A DNA stretch of 64,000 nucleotides from Pedobacter ginsenosidimutans (GTDB lineage: Bacteria > Bacteroidota > Bacteroidia > Sphingobacteriales > Sphingobacteriaceae): contig NZ_LMZQ01000006.1 in assembly GCF_001442625.1 (NCBI RefSeq), positions 62,001-126,000 on the forward strand. Reading direction: 5' to 3'. Shown piece after piece: positions 42,154 to 51,460 of this stretch. Within the stretch, counting starts at the first letter, position 1; every line of letters begins with the position of its first letter. The position numbers and the translations under genes were made by a program. The notes under the pieces were generated by a model. It did not search any database, was not told the DNA's origin, and saw only the letters and a program-made list of their open reading frames with translations.

Positions 42154-43194
42154 ATGGACATTAACGATTTAGTAAGAGAAAATATAAAAAACCTTCGCCC
42201 CTACTCTACCGCAAGGGATGAATTTAAAGGTCAGGCATCAGTATTTTTAGATGCAAACGAGAACAGTTATGGCTCGCCATTACCGGCAAATTACAACCGT
42301 TATCCTGATCCATTGCAACTGGATCTGAAAGATGCAATCAGCAAAATAAAAGGCGTACCAATTGAAAATACCTTTTTAGGAAACGGTAGCGACGAGGCAA
42401 TAGATTTATTGTTTCGCGCATTCTGTAATCCTGGAAAAGATAATGTAATTGTGCTGCCCCCAACCTATGGAATGTATGAAGTTTCGGCCAATATAAACGA
42501 TGTAGAAATACGCAAAGTTAGCCTGCTTCCGAACTTCCAATTGGACATGGAAAAAATCGCAGAAACGATTGATAAAAACACGAAATTAATTTTCATTTGT
42601 TCGCCAAATAATCCGACCGGAAATTCCATAAACCGCGAAGATATTGAAACTATTTTAGCCAACTTTAATGGTATCGTTGTGGTGGATGAAGCCTACATTA
42701 ATTACGCCCGTCAGAAGACCTTTATTCAAGAGTTAACTGAGTACGGAAACCTGGTTGTTTTGCAAACTTTTTCGAAGGCTTGGGGGCTTGCTGCTTTACG
42801 TTTAGGCATGGCATTTTCTTCAACAAAAGTGATCGATGTTCTGAACAAAATTAAGCCACCTTACAACATCAATCAGGCTACGCAGGATTTAGCTTTCGAA
42901 GCACTAAAAAACATCGCTCAGGTGAACGTTTGGATTAAAGAATCGGTTGCAGAAAGAGACCGTTTAAGCAAGGCGTTAAATGCATTAAATATTGTTAAAA
43001 AAGTATATCCTTCTGATGCTAATTTTATTCTGACGGAAGTTACCGATGCTTTGAAAATTTATGATACTTTGGTTGATCAGGGTATCATTGTACGCGACCG
43101 TTCTAAAGTAACTTTGTGTGAAGGATGTTTAAGGATTACGGTGGGTACAAAAGAAGAAAACGACAAACTATTAACTGTTCTAGAAAATTTTTAA
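42154..43194 (+). CDS. hisC: Histidinol-phosphate aminotransferase
   Basis: From ATG 42154 (MDINDLVREN), 346 residues; a GTG at 42133 lies inside a repeat and is rejected. Motifs are SVFLDANENSYGSP, FLGNGSDEAIDLLFRAF, ICSPNNPTGNSI near 150, VVVDEAYINYA, and TFSKAWGLAALRLGMA near 208 with the PLP Lys. It transfers amino from glutamate to imidazole-acetol phosphate. Confidence 0.96.
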   Translation: MDINDLVRENIKNLRPYSTARDEFKGQASVFLDANENSYGSPLPANYNRYPDPLQLDLKDAISKIKGVPIENTFLGNGSDEAIDLLFRAFCNPGKDNVIVLPPTYGMYEVSANINDVEIRKVSLLPNFQLDMEKIAETIDKNTKLIFICSPNNPTGNSINREDIETILANFNGIVVVDEAYINYARQKTFIQELTEYGNLVVLQTFSKAWGLAALRLGMAFSSTKVIDVLNKIKPPYNINQATQDLAFEALKNIAQVNVWIKESVAERDRLSKALNALNIVKKVYPSDANFILTEVTDALKIYDTLVDQGIIVRDRSKVTLCEGCLRITVGTKEENDKLLTVLENF

Positions 43195-43217
43195 GATGAA
43201 ACCATCATGAGCATACC

Positions 43218-43250
43218 GCTCGCAAACAGCAATGAACCGAGCCTGCGAGC
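43218..43250. repeat. Short palindrome in hisC-hisB gap
   Basis: GCTCGCA and TGCGAGC form a perfect 7-bp stem with a 19-nt loop. It differs in sequence from the other his-operon repeats. Confidence 0.6.
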
Positions 43251-43301
43251 TCATTAATGCCATTTAAAAACAATCACCAACAAATTAATAATTATATTCC
43301 A

Positions 43302-44435
43302 ATGAAAAAAGTATTGTTTATAGACCGCGATGGAACGTTAAATATCGAGCCTGATGATGAACAGGTAGATAGTTTTGCGAAGCTTAAATTCTATCCGCGC
43401 TCATTATATTATTTATCTAAAATTGCAGCTGAACTGGATTATGAACTGGTAATGGTAACCAATCAGGATGGATTGGGAACACTTTCAAATCCTGAAGAAA
43501 ATTTCTGGCCGATCCACAATTTCATGCTCGATACTTTTGAAGGTGAAGGTGTTCATTTTAGCGAGATTGTGATCGATAGAACTTTTGCAAAAGACAATGC
43601 CCCTACCCGTAAGCCTGGTACTGCTTTGTTGACAAAATATTTCAGTGAAGATTACGATCTGAAAAATTCTTTCGTAATTGGAGACCGATTAAATGATGTG
43701 GTTTTGGCCAAAAATTTGGGTGCTAAAGCGATTTTTCTTCGTCAGAATGATGCATTGGGTTCTACTGAAGCATTAGATAAACATGAAACGTTGTTGGATG
43801 TGATTATTCTGGAAACCAAGAAATGGGAAGACATCTACAACCTGCTTAAAGCAGGAAGCAGAAAAATTCACCACGAACGTAAAACCAACGAAACCGACAT
43901 TACCATTAACCTTGATCTGGACGGAACAGGAAAAGCCAAAATCGAAACAGGATTAAACTTCTTCGATCATATGCTTGATCAGATTGCCAGACATGGAAGT
44001 GTAGATTTAGAGGTAATTGCTAAAGGCGATTTACATATTGATGAGCACCACACCATAGAAGATACTGGTATTGCCCTTGGAGAAGCATTTGCTAAAGGAT
44101 TAGGCAATAAACTAGGCATTGAGAGGTATGGTTTTTGCTTACCAATGGACGACTGCCTTGCACAGGTAGCCATCGATTTTGGGGGAAGAAACTGGATTGT
44201 TTGGGATGCTGAATTTAAACGCGAGAAAGTTGGCGATATGCCTACAGAAATGTTTTATCATTTCTTTAAATCGTTCAGTGATGCTGCAAAATGCAATTTA
44301 AACGTAAAAGCAGAAGGCGATAACGAACACCATAAAATTGAAGCTATTTTTAAAGCATTTGCAAAAGCAATTAAAATGGCAATCAAACGCGATGCAGAGA
44401 AAATGGTTTTGCCAAGCACAAAGGGGGTATTGTAA
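43302..44435 (+). CDS. hisB: Bifunctional histidinol-phosphatase / imidazoleglycerol-phosphate dehydratase
   Basis: From ATG 43302 ([17 protein letters not shown]), 377 residues; the ATG at 43257 adds 15 low-complexity residues. Residues 1-165 are a HAD phosphatase ([14 protein letters not shown], and [10 protein letters not shown]). Residues 180-377 are the dehydratase ([53 protein letters not shown]). It catalyses steps 6 and 8 of the pathway, as in enteric HisB. Confidence 0.96.
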   Translation: MKKVLFIDRDGTLNIEPDDEQVDSFAKLKFYPRSLYYLSKIAAELDYELVMVTNQDGLGTLSNPEENFWPIHNFMLDTFEGEGVHFSEIVIDRTFAKDNAPTRKPGTALLTKYFSEDYDLKNSFVIGDRLNDVVLAKNLGAKAIFLRQNDALGSTEALDKHETLLDVIILETKKWEDIYNLLKAGSRKIHHERKTNETDITINLDLDGTGKAKIETGLNFFDHMLDQIARHGSVDLEVIAKGDLHIDEHHTIEDTGIALGEAFAKGLGNKLGIERYGFCLPMDDCLAQVAIDFGGRNWIVWDAEFKREKVGDMPTEMFYHFFKSFSDAAKCNLNVKAEGDNEHHKIEAIFKAFAKAIKMAIKRDAEKMVLPSTKGVL

Positions 44436-44571
44436 CCCCCCAGCCCCTAAAGGGGAGCAAAATAAAATTAGGTGAGGTAGTAAATCAATAAAAAGGGCAC
44501 AATTAAGATAACTTAAGTTATGCACAATAACATAAACGATAAAAATTCAAAGTCCCCTTCAGGGGATTTAG
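44434..44571. repeat. Paired palindromes around the hisH start codon
   Basis: ACCCCCCAGCCCCTAAAGGGG (44436-44456) lies just after the hisB stop and AAGTCCCCTTCAGGGGATTT lies within the first codons of hisH. The arrangement mirrors 22294-22395 on the other strand. Confidence 0.75.
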
Positions 44572-45164
44572 GTGTTGGAATAGTAAATTACGGAGCAGGC
44601 AACATTTTCTCCCTTACCGCAGCATTAGATCGCTTAAATGTAACCTACGGCATGGTAAACACCGAAAACGACCTCGAAAAATATAGCCACATCATCATCC
44701 CTGGTGTTGGCCATGCGGGGGCAGCCATGGAAAAACTAAAAGGAACAGGGTTGGTTGAAGCCATTAAAAAACTAACAAAACCCGTTCTTGGCATCTGTGT
44801 GGGCATGCAGCTCATTACCGAACATTCGGAAGAGGGCGATGCAGCGCTTTTAAATATCGTTCCGGTTAAAACCAAAAAATTCGATAAGTCACTGCATATC
44901 AAAATACCACACATGGGATGGAATGCAGTTAATCCGAAAAACAATTCACTATTTGAAGGTGTTGAAGATAATACACAATTTTACTTCGTGCATTCGTACT
45001 TTATTGAATATAACCCTACTTTTGACATCGCATCTGCTGATTATGGTTTAAAGTTTTCGGCAGCGGTACAAAAAGACAATTTTTACGGCGTTCAGTTCCA
45101 CCCTGAGAAATCGGGAAAAGCCGGCGAACTAGTATTAAAAAATTTTTCAAACTTAAGCTTATAA
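44520..45164 (+). CDS. hisH: Imidazole glycerol phosphate synthase, glutaminase subunit
   Basis: This 214-residue class I amidotransferase has VGIVNYGAGNIFSLTAALDR, HIIIPGVGHAGAAM, PVLGICVGMQLI (nucleophile Cys) and GVQFHPEKSG (His-Glu). Catalytic residues are intact. It supplies ammonia to HisF. The first 18 residues (MHNNINDKNSKSPSGDLG) are repeat-derived; the conserved protein begins at GVGIVNYGAG. The stop is 1 bp from the hisA start. Confidence 0.96.
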   Translation: MHNNINDKNSKSPSGDLGVGIVNYGAGNIFSLTAALDRLNVTYGMVNTENDLEKYSHIIIPGVGHAGAAMEKLKGTGLVEAIKKLTKPVLGICVGMQLITEHSEEGDAALLNIVPVKTKKFDKSLHIKIPHMGWNAVNPKNNSLFEGVEDNTQFYFVHSYFIEYNPTFDIASADYGLKFSAAVQKDNFYGVQFHPEKSGKAGELVLKNFSNLSL

Positions 45165-45165
45165 A

Positions 45166-45915
45166 ATGTACATAATACCTGCTATTGATATTTTGGATGG
45201 AAAAGTTGTCCGTCTTCGTGAAGGCGATTACAACCAAAAAACAGAATATGATGTTTCGATCCCCGAAATGATAGAAAAATACCGTTCAAATGGTACAGAT
45301 TTCATCCATATTATTGATTTAAACGGAGCCAAAGGCGATTTTAGCAATCAAAAAGCACTTTTTGAGATTATCAAAAAAACCGAAATGAAAGTGCAGTACG
45401 GTGGTGGCATCAGAACCATTGAGCAGGTAACCAATTTGCTTGACGCTGGGATACACCGCGTAATTGTAGGTACACAGGCCATTACCAACCCTGATTTCTT
45501 ACCTCAATTGAGTGAAGCTTTTGCTAAAAAAGACGATTATGCAAACCGTATTGTAATTGCAATCGACGTTTTGGATGAGGTAATTAAATATTCTGGCTGG
45601 ATGGAAAGTTCGCCGATTAAACTGATGGATTACGTTGACAAATGTCTTTCACTGGGTTTTTTCCGTTTCTTATGCACCGATATCAGCAAAGATGGAAAAT
45701 TAGGTGGTGCAGCGATAGATTTATACGAAAAACTGCTTGAACATTCGCCTATGATTAAACTGATTGCATCAGGTGGAGTAAGTTCGATGCAGGATATTTA
45801 CGACCTAGCCAAGTACCCGATTAGAAGTGTAGTGGTTGGAAAAGCAATTTACGAAGACCGCATTACCATCGAAGAAATTAAAGAGTGGAATTTGAAGGCG
45901 TTGAGCTCGATTTAA
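45166..45915 (+). CDS. hisA: ProFAR isomerase
   Basis: This 249-residue TIM barrel starts MYIIPAIDILDGKVVRLREG, with Asp8, HIIDLNGAKGDF, VQYGGGIRTIEQV, CTDISKDGKLGGA (second catalytic Asp) and LIASGGVSSMQD. It isomerises ProFAR to PRFAR by an Amadori rearrangement. It is coupled directly to hisH. Confidence 0.97.
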   Translation: MYIIPAIDILDGKVVRLREGDYNQKTEYDVSIPEMIEKYRSNGTDFIHIIDLNGAKGDFSNQKALFEIIKKTEMKVQYGGGIRTIEQVTNLLDAGIHRVIVGTQAITNPDFLPQLSEAFAKKDDYANRIVIAIDVLDEVIKYSGWMESSPIKLMDYVDKCLSLGFFRFLCTDISKDGKLGGAAIDLYEKLLEHSPMIKLIASGGVSSMQDIYDLAKYPIRSVVVGKAIYEDRITIEEIKEWNLKALSSI

Positions 45916-45957
45916 AGCGGAATTTTATATAATATTTGGCTCATTGTAATAGGCGAT

Positions 45958-46080
45958 CGTCATGCTGCCCCGGACATCCGGGATCAGCATCTTTCATACA
46001 GTAAAGACCCTGAAATAAATTCAGGGTGATGAACCTCGCGAAGCGAAAGCTTTAAGATCGCTGCGTGCCTCGCAATGACG
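45958..46080. repeat. Composite palindromic repeat in hisA-hisF gap
   Basis: CGTCATGCTG ... CAGCAT encloses a CCCCGG/CCGGG stem, followed by ACCCTGAA/TTCAGGGT and a terminal GCCTCGCAATGACG half-unit of the 25180/46864 family. Two repeat families are fused here. Confidence 0.7.
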
Positions 46081-46098
46081 AAAACCCAAACAAAACAC

Positions 46099-46854
46099 AT
46101 GCTTTCAAAAAGAATAATCCCTTGTTTAGACGTTAAAGACGGCCGTACGGTAAAAGGTGTAAACTTTGTTGATTTACGCGATGCAGGCGACCCGGTTGAA
46201 TTGGCGGCACAATACGCACAACAAGGTGCCGATGAATTGGTTTTTCTGGATATTACGGCCACCCACGAGCGTCGGAAAACGATGATTGAAATGGTTAAAT
46301 CGGTTGCCAGGCAATTAAATATTCCTTTTACCATTGGTGGCGGAATAACCGAAATTGCGGATGCCGAAGCATTATTAAATGCAGGAGCGGACAAAATCAG
46401 CATCAATTCGGCAGCAGTCCGGAATCCTAAATTAATAGAAGATCTGGCTAAAACCTTTGGTGTGCAGTTTGTGGTTTTGGCAGTCGACACCAAATATGTA
46501 AACGGTAAAAATATGGTCCACCTAAATGGAGGAAGGCTAATTACCGAACTGGAAACCGAAAACTGGATTAAACAGGCTGAAGATTTAGGTGCAGGAGAAA
46601 TTTTGTTAACCTCGATGGACCATGATGGCACAAAAGCAGGTTTTGATTGTGGATTACTCAGTAAAGTAAACCAAATGATCAATATCCCTATTATAGCATC
46701 AGGCGGGGCAGGTAGTATGGCGCATTTTACCGAGGTTTTTCAAAAGGCCAATGTTGATGCCGCACTGGCAGCTTCGGTATTTCATTATGGCGAAATCCTG
46801 ATCCCTGATCTAAAGCAAGAATTAAAAAGGAATCATATTCCGGTGAGAATATAA
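46099..46854 (+). CDS. hisF: Imidazole glycerol phosphate synthase, cyclase subunit
   Basis: From ATG 46099 ([20 protein letters not shown]), 251 residues; an ATG at 46075 reads through repeat sequence and is rejected. Asp11, [28 protein letters not shown], and [14 protein letters not shown] (second catalytic Asp) are present, with [13 protein letters not shown] near the end. It makes IGP and AICAR from PRFAR and ammonia from HisH. Confidence 0.97.
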   Translation: MLSKRIIPCLDVKDGRTVKGVNFVDLRDAGDPVELAAQYAQQGADELVFLDITATHERRKTMIEMVKSVARQLNIPFTIGGGITEIADAEALLNAGADKISINSAAVRNPKLIEDLAKTFGVQFVVLAVDTKYVNGKNMVHLNGGRLITELETENWIKQAEDLGAGEILLTSMDHDGTKAGFDCGLLSKVNQMINIPIIASGGAGSMAHFTEVFQKANVDAALAASVFHYGEILIPDLKQELKRNHIPVRI

Positions 46855-46863
46855 TAGTTAACT

Positions 46864-46949
46864 CGTCATTGCGAGGCACGAAGCAATCCTAATGCTATGG
46901 GTTCGAAACCTGCAAAAGTAGTAAGATTGCTTCGTGCCTCGCAATGACG
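46864..46949. repeat. Perfect 25-bp inverted repeat in hisF-hisIE gap
   Basis: Arms at 46864-46888 and 46925-46949 are exact reverse complements (25 bp, beginning CGTCATTGCGAGGCACG) around a 36-nt loop. It is the best-preserved member of the CGTCATTGCG family in the window. Confidence 0.9.
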
Positions 46950-46963
46950 GAAACATCATAAAA

Positions 46964-47566
46964 ATGAATATCGATATATCAACCCTTGATTGGGATAAAA
47001 CAGCTGGCTTACTTCCTGTAATTATTCAGGATTACAAAACTTTAGAGGTTTTGATGCTGGGTTATATGAATGCTGAAGCACTCGAGAAAACGCAGGCCGA
47101 AGGCAAGGTAACTTTCTTTTCTCGTTCTAAAAACCGCCTTTGGACAAAAGGTGAAACCAGCAATAACTTTTTGTTTGTTAAAGAACTTTTTGTAGACTGT
47201 GATAACGACACCATTCTAATCAAAGCGGATGCCGTTGGTCCAACCTGCCATACCGGTAGCCGTAGCTGTTTTAAAACAGATTTTAACCAGAACTTTATTT
47301 TCGAACTCGAAAACATCATAAATGATCGATATGAAAACCCCGTTGAAGGGTCTTATATCAACAAAATGCGCAACAAAGGTTTGAATAAGATTGCCCAAAA
47401 AGTCGGTGAAGAAGGTGTGGAAACGGTAATTGCTGCACTTGCTGAAACGGAAGAAGAACTCATTGGAGAAGCATCAGATCTTGTTTTTCACCTATTGTTT
47501 TTATTGAAAGAAAAAGGCTTATCGATTCAGGATATAGCGAAGAATTTAGAGAAAAGACATCAATAA
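46964..47566 (+). CDS. hisIE: Bifunctional phosphoribosyl-AMP cyclohydrolase / phosphoribosyl-ATP pyrophosphatase
   Basis: From ATG 46964 (MNIDISTLDWDKTAG), 200 residues; the ATG at 46934 lies in the repeat. Residues 1-115 are HisI (LMLGYMNAEAL, FFSRSKNRLWTKGETS, and the metal Cys motifs VDCDND and GPTCHTGSRSCF). Residues 115-200 are HisE (NKIAQKVGEEGVETVIAALA, EASDLVFHLLFLL). It catalyses steps 2 and 3 and completes the pathway set in this operon. Confidence 0.96.
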   Translation: MNIDISTLDWDKTAGLLPVIIQDYKTLEVLMLGYMNAEALEKTQAEGKVTFFSRSKNRLWTKGETSNNFLFVKELFVDCDNDTILIKADAVGPTCHTGSRSCFKTDFNQNFIFELENIINDRYENPVEGSYINKMRNKGLNKIAQKVGEEGVETVIAALAETEEELIGEASDLVFHLLFLLKEKGLSIQDIAKNLEKRHQ

Positions 47567-47569
47567 GGT

Positions 47570-47644
47570 TTGAGGTAAAAGGTGTTAGGTTTAAGGTGCT
47601 AGATGCCTAACCTTACACCCTAAACCCTAAACCCAAAACCTCAA
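47570..47644. repeat. Imperfect palindrome after hisIE
   Basis: TTGAGGTAAAAGGTGTTAGG on one side and CCTAACCTTACACC ... AAAACCTCAA on the other form an imperfect long hairpin between hisIE and the WD40 gene. It may act as the operon's end structure. Confidence 0.6.
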
Positions 47645-47647
47645 GAA

Positions 47648-48550
47648 ATGCTCAAACACCTGCAAACCCTTCCCGGACACCAAAACCCTGTATATGCTTT
47701 AGCCAATTCGGATGAGGATGGTATATTTTTTAGTGCAGGAAACGATAAGGGTGTTGTAGAATGGTCGTTAAATACGATGGCTTTTGTAAAAGTTAAAATG
47801 CCGGTACAGAGCTCGGTATATTGTTTACACTATTACAATAAACAACTATTTATCGGTGAACGCAGTGGTGCGTTTAGCGTTTATGATTTTAATGATCAGA
47901 AAGTAATTGCCAGAATAAATGCACATACCAAACCTATTTTCAATATACAAACGGTAAAAGGCAAAAATGAACTTCTAACCACTGGAGAAGATGGTACAGT
48001 TGCGGTTTGGTCGTTAGTAGATTTTACAGAGATTTACCGCTTTCAGGTGGCTTACGATACCGTGAGAGCGATTGCCATTGCGCCTGATGAAAGTGAAGTG
48101 GCTTTTGGCTGTAAAGATCACCTGATCAGGATTTATAACCTGGCTGATTATAGCCTCAAACAATCTCTCGAAGGACATTCATTACCTGTTACCTCTTTGG
48201 CATATCATCCTACAGGTAAATACTTAATTTCTGGAAGCAGGGATGCACAGCTAAAAATATGGGATCTGCCCAATTACGGACTTAGAGAAACCGTTCCTGC
48301 ACATATGTTTACTGTTTACGATATTGCCTTTCACCCTAGCCTGCCTTATTTCGCTACGAGTAGTCAGGATAAAAGCATTAAACTCTGGGATGCAGAGAAT
48401 TTTAAATTGTATAAAATTTTGAGCTTAGAGAAGGCAGGCACCGGCCATACTCACTCCATCAATAAGATTATATGGAGCCATGATGGTAAATATCTCATTT
48501 CTACAGGAGATGACAGGCAGGTAATGGTTTGGGAGATGGAACAGATTTAG
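47648..48550 (+). CDS. WD40 repeat protein
   Basis: This 300-residue protein is made of about seven WD repeats, with clear copies GKYLISGSRDAQLKIWDLPN, FATSSQDKSIKLWDAENF and GKYLISTGDDRQVMVWEMEQ. There is no signal peptide, so it is probably a cytoplasmic beta-propeller for protein binding. Partner unknown. It lies 81 bp after hisIE, across a repeat, and may be read through from the his operon. Confidence 0.9.
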   Translation: MLKHLQTLPGHQNPVYALANSDEDGIFFSAGNDKGVVEWSLNTMAFVKVKMPVQSSVYCLHYYNKQLFIGERSGAFSVYDFNDQKVIARINAHTKPIFNIQTVKGKNELLTTGEDGTVAVWSLVDFTEIYRFQVAYDTVRAIAIAPDESEVAFGCKDHLIRIYNLADYSLKQSLEGHSLPVTSLAYHPTGKYLISGSRDAQLKIWDLPNYGLRETVPAHMFTVYDIAFHPSLPYFATSSQDKSIKLWDAENFKLYKILSLEKAGTGHTHSINKIIWSHDGKYLISTGDDRQVMVWEMEQI

Positions 48551-48551
48551 T

Positions 48552-49286
48552 CTACCCATTTAACAGCTGGGTAATACGCTCTAAAAATGTAGGCTGATTA
48601 ATAATGGCAAATCCACCTAAAATAGATTGATCCATTTTCATTTTAACAAAAATAACATCATTTTTATTGAGATTTACTTTTAGCTCTTTACTTTCAAATC
48701 CAATATACCTGATATCCAGAATTACTTTATCCTTAAACTGTTTTCTGTCCAACCTTAATTCAAATTCTCCATTTCGATCAGTAGTTGTTCCAATCTTTGA
48801 ATTTTTAACCCTGATACTCACGGCAATTAACGGTAATTTATCACCTTTATCAATAACTTTACCTCGTACGGTAACAAAATCATCTTCAGTGTTTTCTTTT
48901 AAAACATCATCTTTTAGAGATTTCTTATTATCCGTCTGAAATGTTGTGGGATATGATAACGAAATATTTGCATTAACCAATTTTGGAAAACTCAAAAAAG
49001 CCAATAAAGAAGCGGCAATCAGGCTAGGTTTAAATTGGCTAATTGCAAAATTCGATTTTACACGAATTAAACGATCAAGCTGCTCGGGCTTAAATCTTCC
49101 ACAGCTTTTGCCCTGATTTTCTGTAAACCAAATATGTAATTCGTGATCGGAGAAATTGGCAAAATCAACAACTGATTTTTGACATGAACAGCAGAATTTC
49201 CCTGTATTATTATCGATCATCTCGCCCCATTTTTCATGACAAGGATTGGAAATCTGGATCTTAAAATTTGAGCTCATAAAATTCAA
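48552..49286 (-). CDS. Cys-motif membrane protein with regulatory-like domain, paralog 1
   Basis: This 244-residue protein (or 241 from the ATG at 49277) has three parts: an N-terminal Cys domain (ISNPCHEKWGEM ... GKFCCSCQKSVVDFANFSD and SCGRFKPEQLDR), one transmembrane helix (near 85-105), and a carboxypeptidase-regulatory-like beta domain (VTVRGKVIDKGDKLPLIAVS ... RNGEFELRLDRKQF). The layout suggests a membrane sensor with a metal-binding cytoplasmic head and a periplasmic beta domain. Function is unknown. It is 8 bp downstream of its paralog. Confidence 0.8.
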   Translation of the reverse strand: MNFMSSNFKIQISNPCHEKWGEMIDNNTGKFCCSCQKSVVDFANFSDHELHIWFTENQGKSCGRFKPEQLDRLIRVKSNFAISQFKPSLIAASLLAFLSFPKLVNANISLSYPTTFQTDNKKSLKDDVLKENTEDDFVTVRGKVIDKGDKLPLIAVSIRVKNSKIGTTTDRNGEFELRLDRKQFKDKVILDIRYIGFESKELKVNLNKNDVIFVKMKMDQSILGGFAIINQPTFLERITQLLNG

Positions 49287-49294
49287 TTAACAAA

Positions 49295-50056
49295 TTATCT
49301 AAAGATATTTATAACACCGCTCACAATCCTCCTGCTTACAGTTGTTTTTATCGAAATACCACCAAGTCTTCCTTCCAATTGTTCGCTTACCTTATCAACA
49401 ACCATTTTGTTTGTAAAATCCATCTGCATTGCATATTGTAAAACAATAGAGATCTCTTTTTCCTCTCCTAAAAGGAATAAACTCTTTTTAGCCTCAAATG
49501 CGTTTGAAGTAAAAGTCAATTCGGCGATAGTCCTGTTTTTTGGCTTTCTAATTTTAATATAAAATGAGCCATCGGCGGCCGTTTCAGCATAAATATTTTG
49601 ATCTTTTAATTCGATATTTATATGATTTAAGCCAATTCCATCCTGATCATATACTCTTCCCTTTATAAAGGTATACTCTCCTTCTACATCACCCAAAACC
49701 TGGCTTTGTTGAATTTTATATTCCGTTTCCAATGGCCTTACATATTTTGCATAAGTGAATTTAGGAATACTTAAAAATGCAAAAATTGAAGCTGCAATTA
49801 AACTGGGTTTAAAAATTTTGAAAAATGGTGCGGCTTTGCCACCTAGATAACGATCAAGCTGCTCAGGCTTAAATCTTCCACAACTATTCCCTGGATTTTG
49901 GTTAAACCACCGTTTTAACTCTGCATCAGTAAAATGGGTAAAGTCTATTACAGATTTTTGGCAGGAACTGCAAAATTTCCCGTTTGAATCAGCTTGCATT
50001 CCCGCCCACTCTTCATGACAAGGATTTGAGATTTGAATTTTAAATTTAGATGGCAT
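49295..50056 (-). CDS. Cys-motif membrane protein with regulatory-like domain, paralog 2
   Basis: This 253-residue protein has the same order: ISNPCHEEWAGM, GKFCSSCQKSVIDFTHFTDA and SCGRFKPEQLDRYL (Cys at about 12, 29, 32 and 58), a membrane segment (KPSLIAASIFAFLSIPKF), then a beta domain (FIKGRVYDQDGIGLNHINIE). It begins a two-gene operon with paralog 1. A third paralog lies at 61212. Confidence 0.8.
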   Translation of the reverse strand: MPSKFKIQISNPCHEEWAGMQADSNGKFCSSCQKSVIDFTHFTDAELKRWFNQNPGNSCGRFKPEQLDRYLGGKAAPFFKIFKPSLIAASIFAFLSIPKFTYAKYVRPLETEYKIQQSQVLGDVEGEYTFIKGRVYDQDGIGLNHINIELKDQNIYAETAADGSFYIKIRKPKNRTIAELTFTSNAFEAKKSLFLLGEEKEISIVLQYAMQMDFTNKMVVDKVSEQLEGRLGGISIKTTVSRRIVSGVINIFR

Positions 50057-50094
50057 AAAAAATGTATCTTTTATATAGGATACATTTTCGGTTA

Positions 50095-50880
50095 CTATTC
50101 CACAAAACGTTTGATAATTCTCAGCTTGTGCGAATATTTTCCCAATTCTTTATTAAAAATTCCCTGGTCATCAATCGGATCGATTTTTACTTTTGCTGAG
50201 GAATGGATAATTTCGTTCGGGCTTAACATAATGCCTACATGGGTAATTCTGCCTTCGTCATTATCAAAAAAAGCCACATCGCCTGCTTTGCATTCGGCCA
50301 GAAAACCAACCAGTTCACCTTGTTCAGCCTGTTGTGAAGCATCGCGGTTTAACTTAATGCCTAACATTTTAAATACGGTTTGTACAAAACCAGAGCAATC
50401 TAAGCCAAACAAATGTCTTCCACCCCATAGATACGGGATGTTTTGAAAAAACTTTGCCGTTTCGGTAACTTTATCGGTAAAATCGACAGCACTATTGTTG
50501 TATGCTTCGAAATTCAGTTTAAATTTTTCCTCGCCAGCATAACAAAAACCCTCTTTTAAAAAAGGAAGGTTACTTGCCGGACTTAAATGATATGAACTTC
50601 CATCGGCTGCTGTTAGCACATTATTGAAACTTAATGGAGCAATCAATTTACAATCGTGCATTGCTGTAAACTGGCTTTGGGTAATCGGGGCCAATTGTCT
50701 GAAATCCATCCAGCCTTGGTAACCATCATAGCCATTTTGAATGAGCCACCAGCGTTCCTCCTTCTGAATAATTTCTACATGATCGCCGAATAAAAGTTGC
50801 GAAACAATCTCTGCTTTATCTGATGCATCAGCTCTTAAGGCCGCTACAGCAACCCTACAAATACCGTATTGATTTTCCAT
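50095..50880 (-). CDS. NlpC/P60 cysteine peptidase with SH3 domains
   Basis: This 261-residue protein has an SH3-like N-terminus (YGICRVAVAALRADASDKAE ... LLFGDHVEII) and a C-terminal NlpC/P60 domain: IPYLWGGRHLFGLDCSGFVQ (catalytic Cys near 165) and ITHVGIMLSPNEIIHSSA (catalytic His). This is the dipeptidyl-peptidase VI / YkfC type, which cleaves gamma-D-Glu-diamino acid bonds in murein peptides. No signal peptide is seen, so it likely works on recycled peptides in the cytoplasm. Confidence 0.92.
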   Translation of the reverse strand: MENQYGICRVAVAALRADASDKAEIVSQLLFGDHVEIIQKEERWWLIQNGYDGYQGWMDFRQLAPITQSQFTAMHDCKLIAPLSFNNVLTAADGSSYHLSPASNLPFLKEGFCYAGEEKFKLNFEAYNNSAVDFTDKVTETAKFFQNIPYLWGGRHLFGLDCSGFVQTVFKMLGIKLNRDASQQAEQGELVGFLAECKAGDVAFFDNDEGRITHVGIMLSPNEIIHSSAKVKIDPIDDQGIFNKELGKYSHKLRIIKRFVE

Positions 50881-50990
50881 TTAAATATGCTCGTGAAACT
50901 ATTGTAAAACTAATAAAATACATCCATTGCCTAACATTTTGCACACAAATTTGTTATTTTTATGATGATCACCCTTTAAATATGCTCGCC

Positions 50991-51440
50991 ATGAATTTTA
51001 AAAAAATATTAATTGCCGTTGATAATAGTACCTGCTCGGAAAAAGCGGCAAAAGCCGGTTACGACATGGCTGAAAAATTTGGAGCAGAAGTAGCACTGGT
51101 TAACATTATCGAGCCTATTCCGGCTAACGTAAACCCCGATTTAACCCTGGCGCCAGTGTTTTTAGAAACATATGACAACAGCGAAGAAAACAGCCACATT
51201 TTGCTCAAAGAAATGGAGACAAAATATAGCAAAGGTGCAAAAACCACCTATTTAAGTGTTGTTGATACCGCAGCGCATGGTATTATCCAACAATCAGACG
51301 AGTGGGGATCTGATCTAATTGTTATTGGCACATATGGACGTACGGGCCTGTACCATTTTTTAATGGGAAGTGTTGCCGAACACGTGGCGAGAAAATCTGC
51401 TTGTCCGGTTTTGATTATTCCTAATAAATGCGATGTTTGA
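50991..51440 (+). CDS. Universal stress protein (single domain)
   Basis: From ATG 50991 (MNFKKILIAVDNSTCSEKAA), 149 residues; an ATG at 50982 is also possible, and longer extensions overlap the divergent gene. It has AEVALVNIIEPIP and the ATP-binding end VIGTYGRTGLYHFLMGSVAE followed by HVARKSACPVLIIP (G-2x-G-9x-G-S). It probably binds ATP and responds to stress or growth arrest. Confidence 0.9.
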   Translation: MNFKKILIAVDNSTCSEKAAKAGYDMAEKFGAEVALVNIIEPIPANVNPDLTLAPVFLETYDNSEENSHILLKEMETKYSKGAKTTYLSVVDTAAHGIIQQSDEWGSDLIVIGTYGRTGLYHFLMGSVAEHVARKSACPVLIIPNKCDV

Positions 51441-51460
51441 GCTAAATTCAGTTCAAACAA

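Noticed and set aside
45984..46682. A 232-codon minus-strand open frame opposite hisF
   Set aside because: It is exactly antisense to a complete, motif-rich hisF and its translation has no recognisable domain; it reflects codon bias of hisF.
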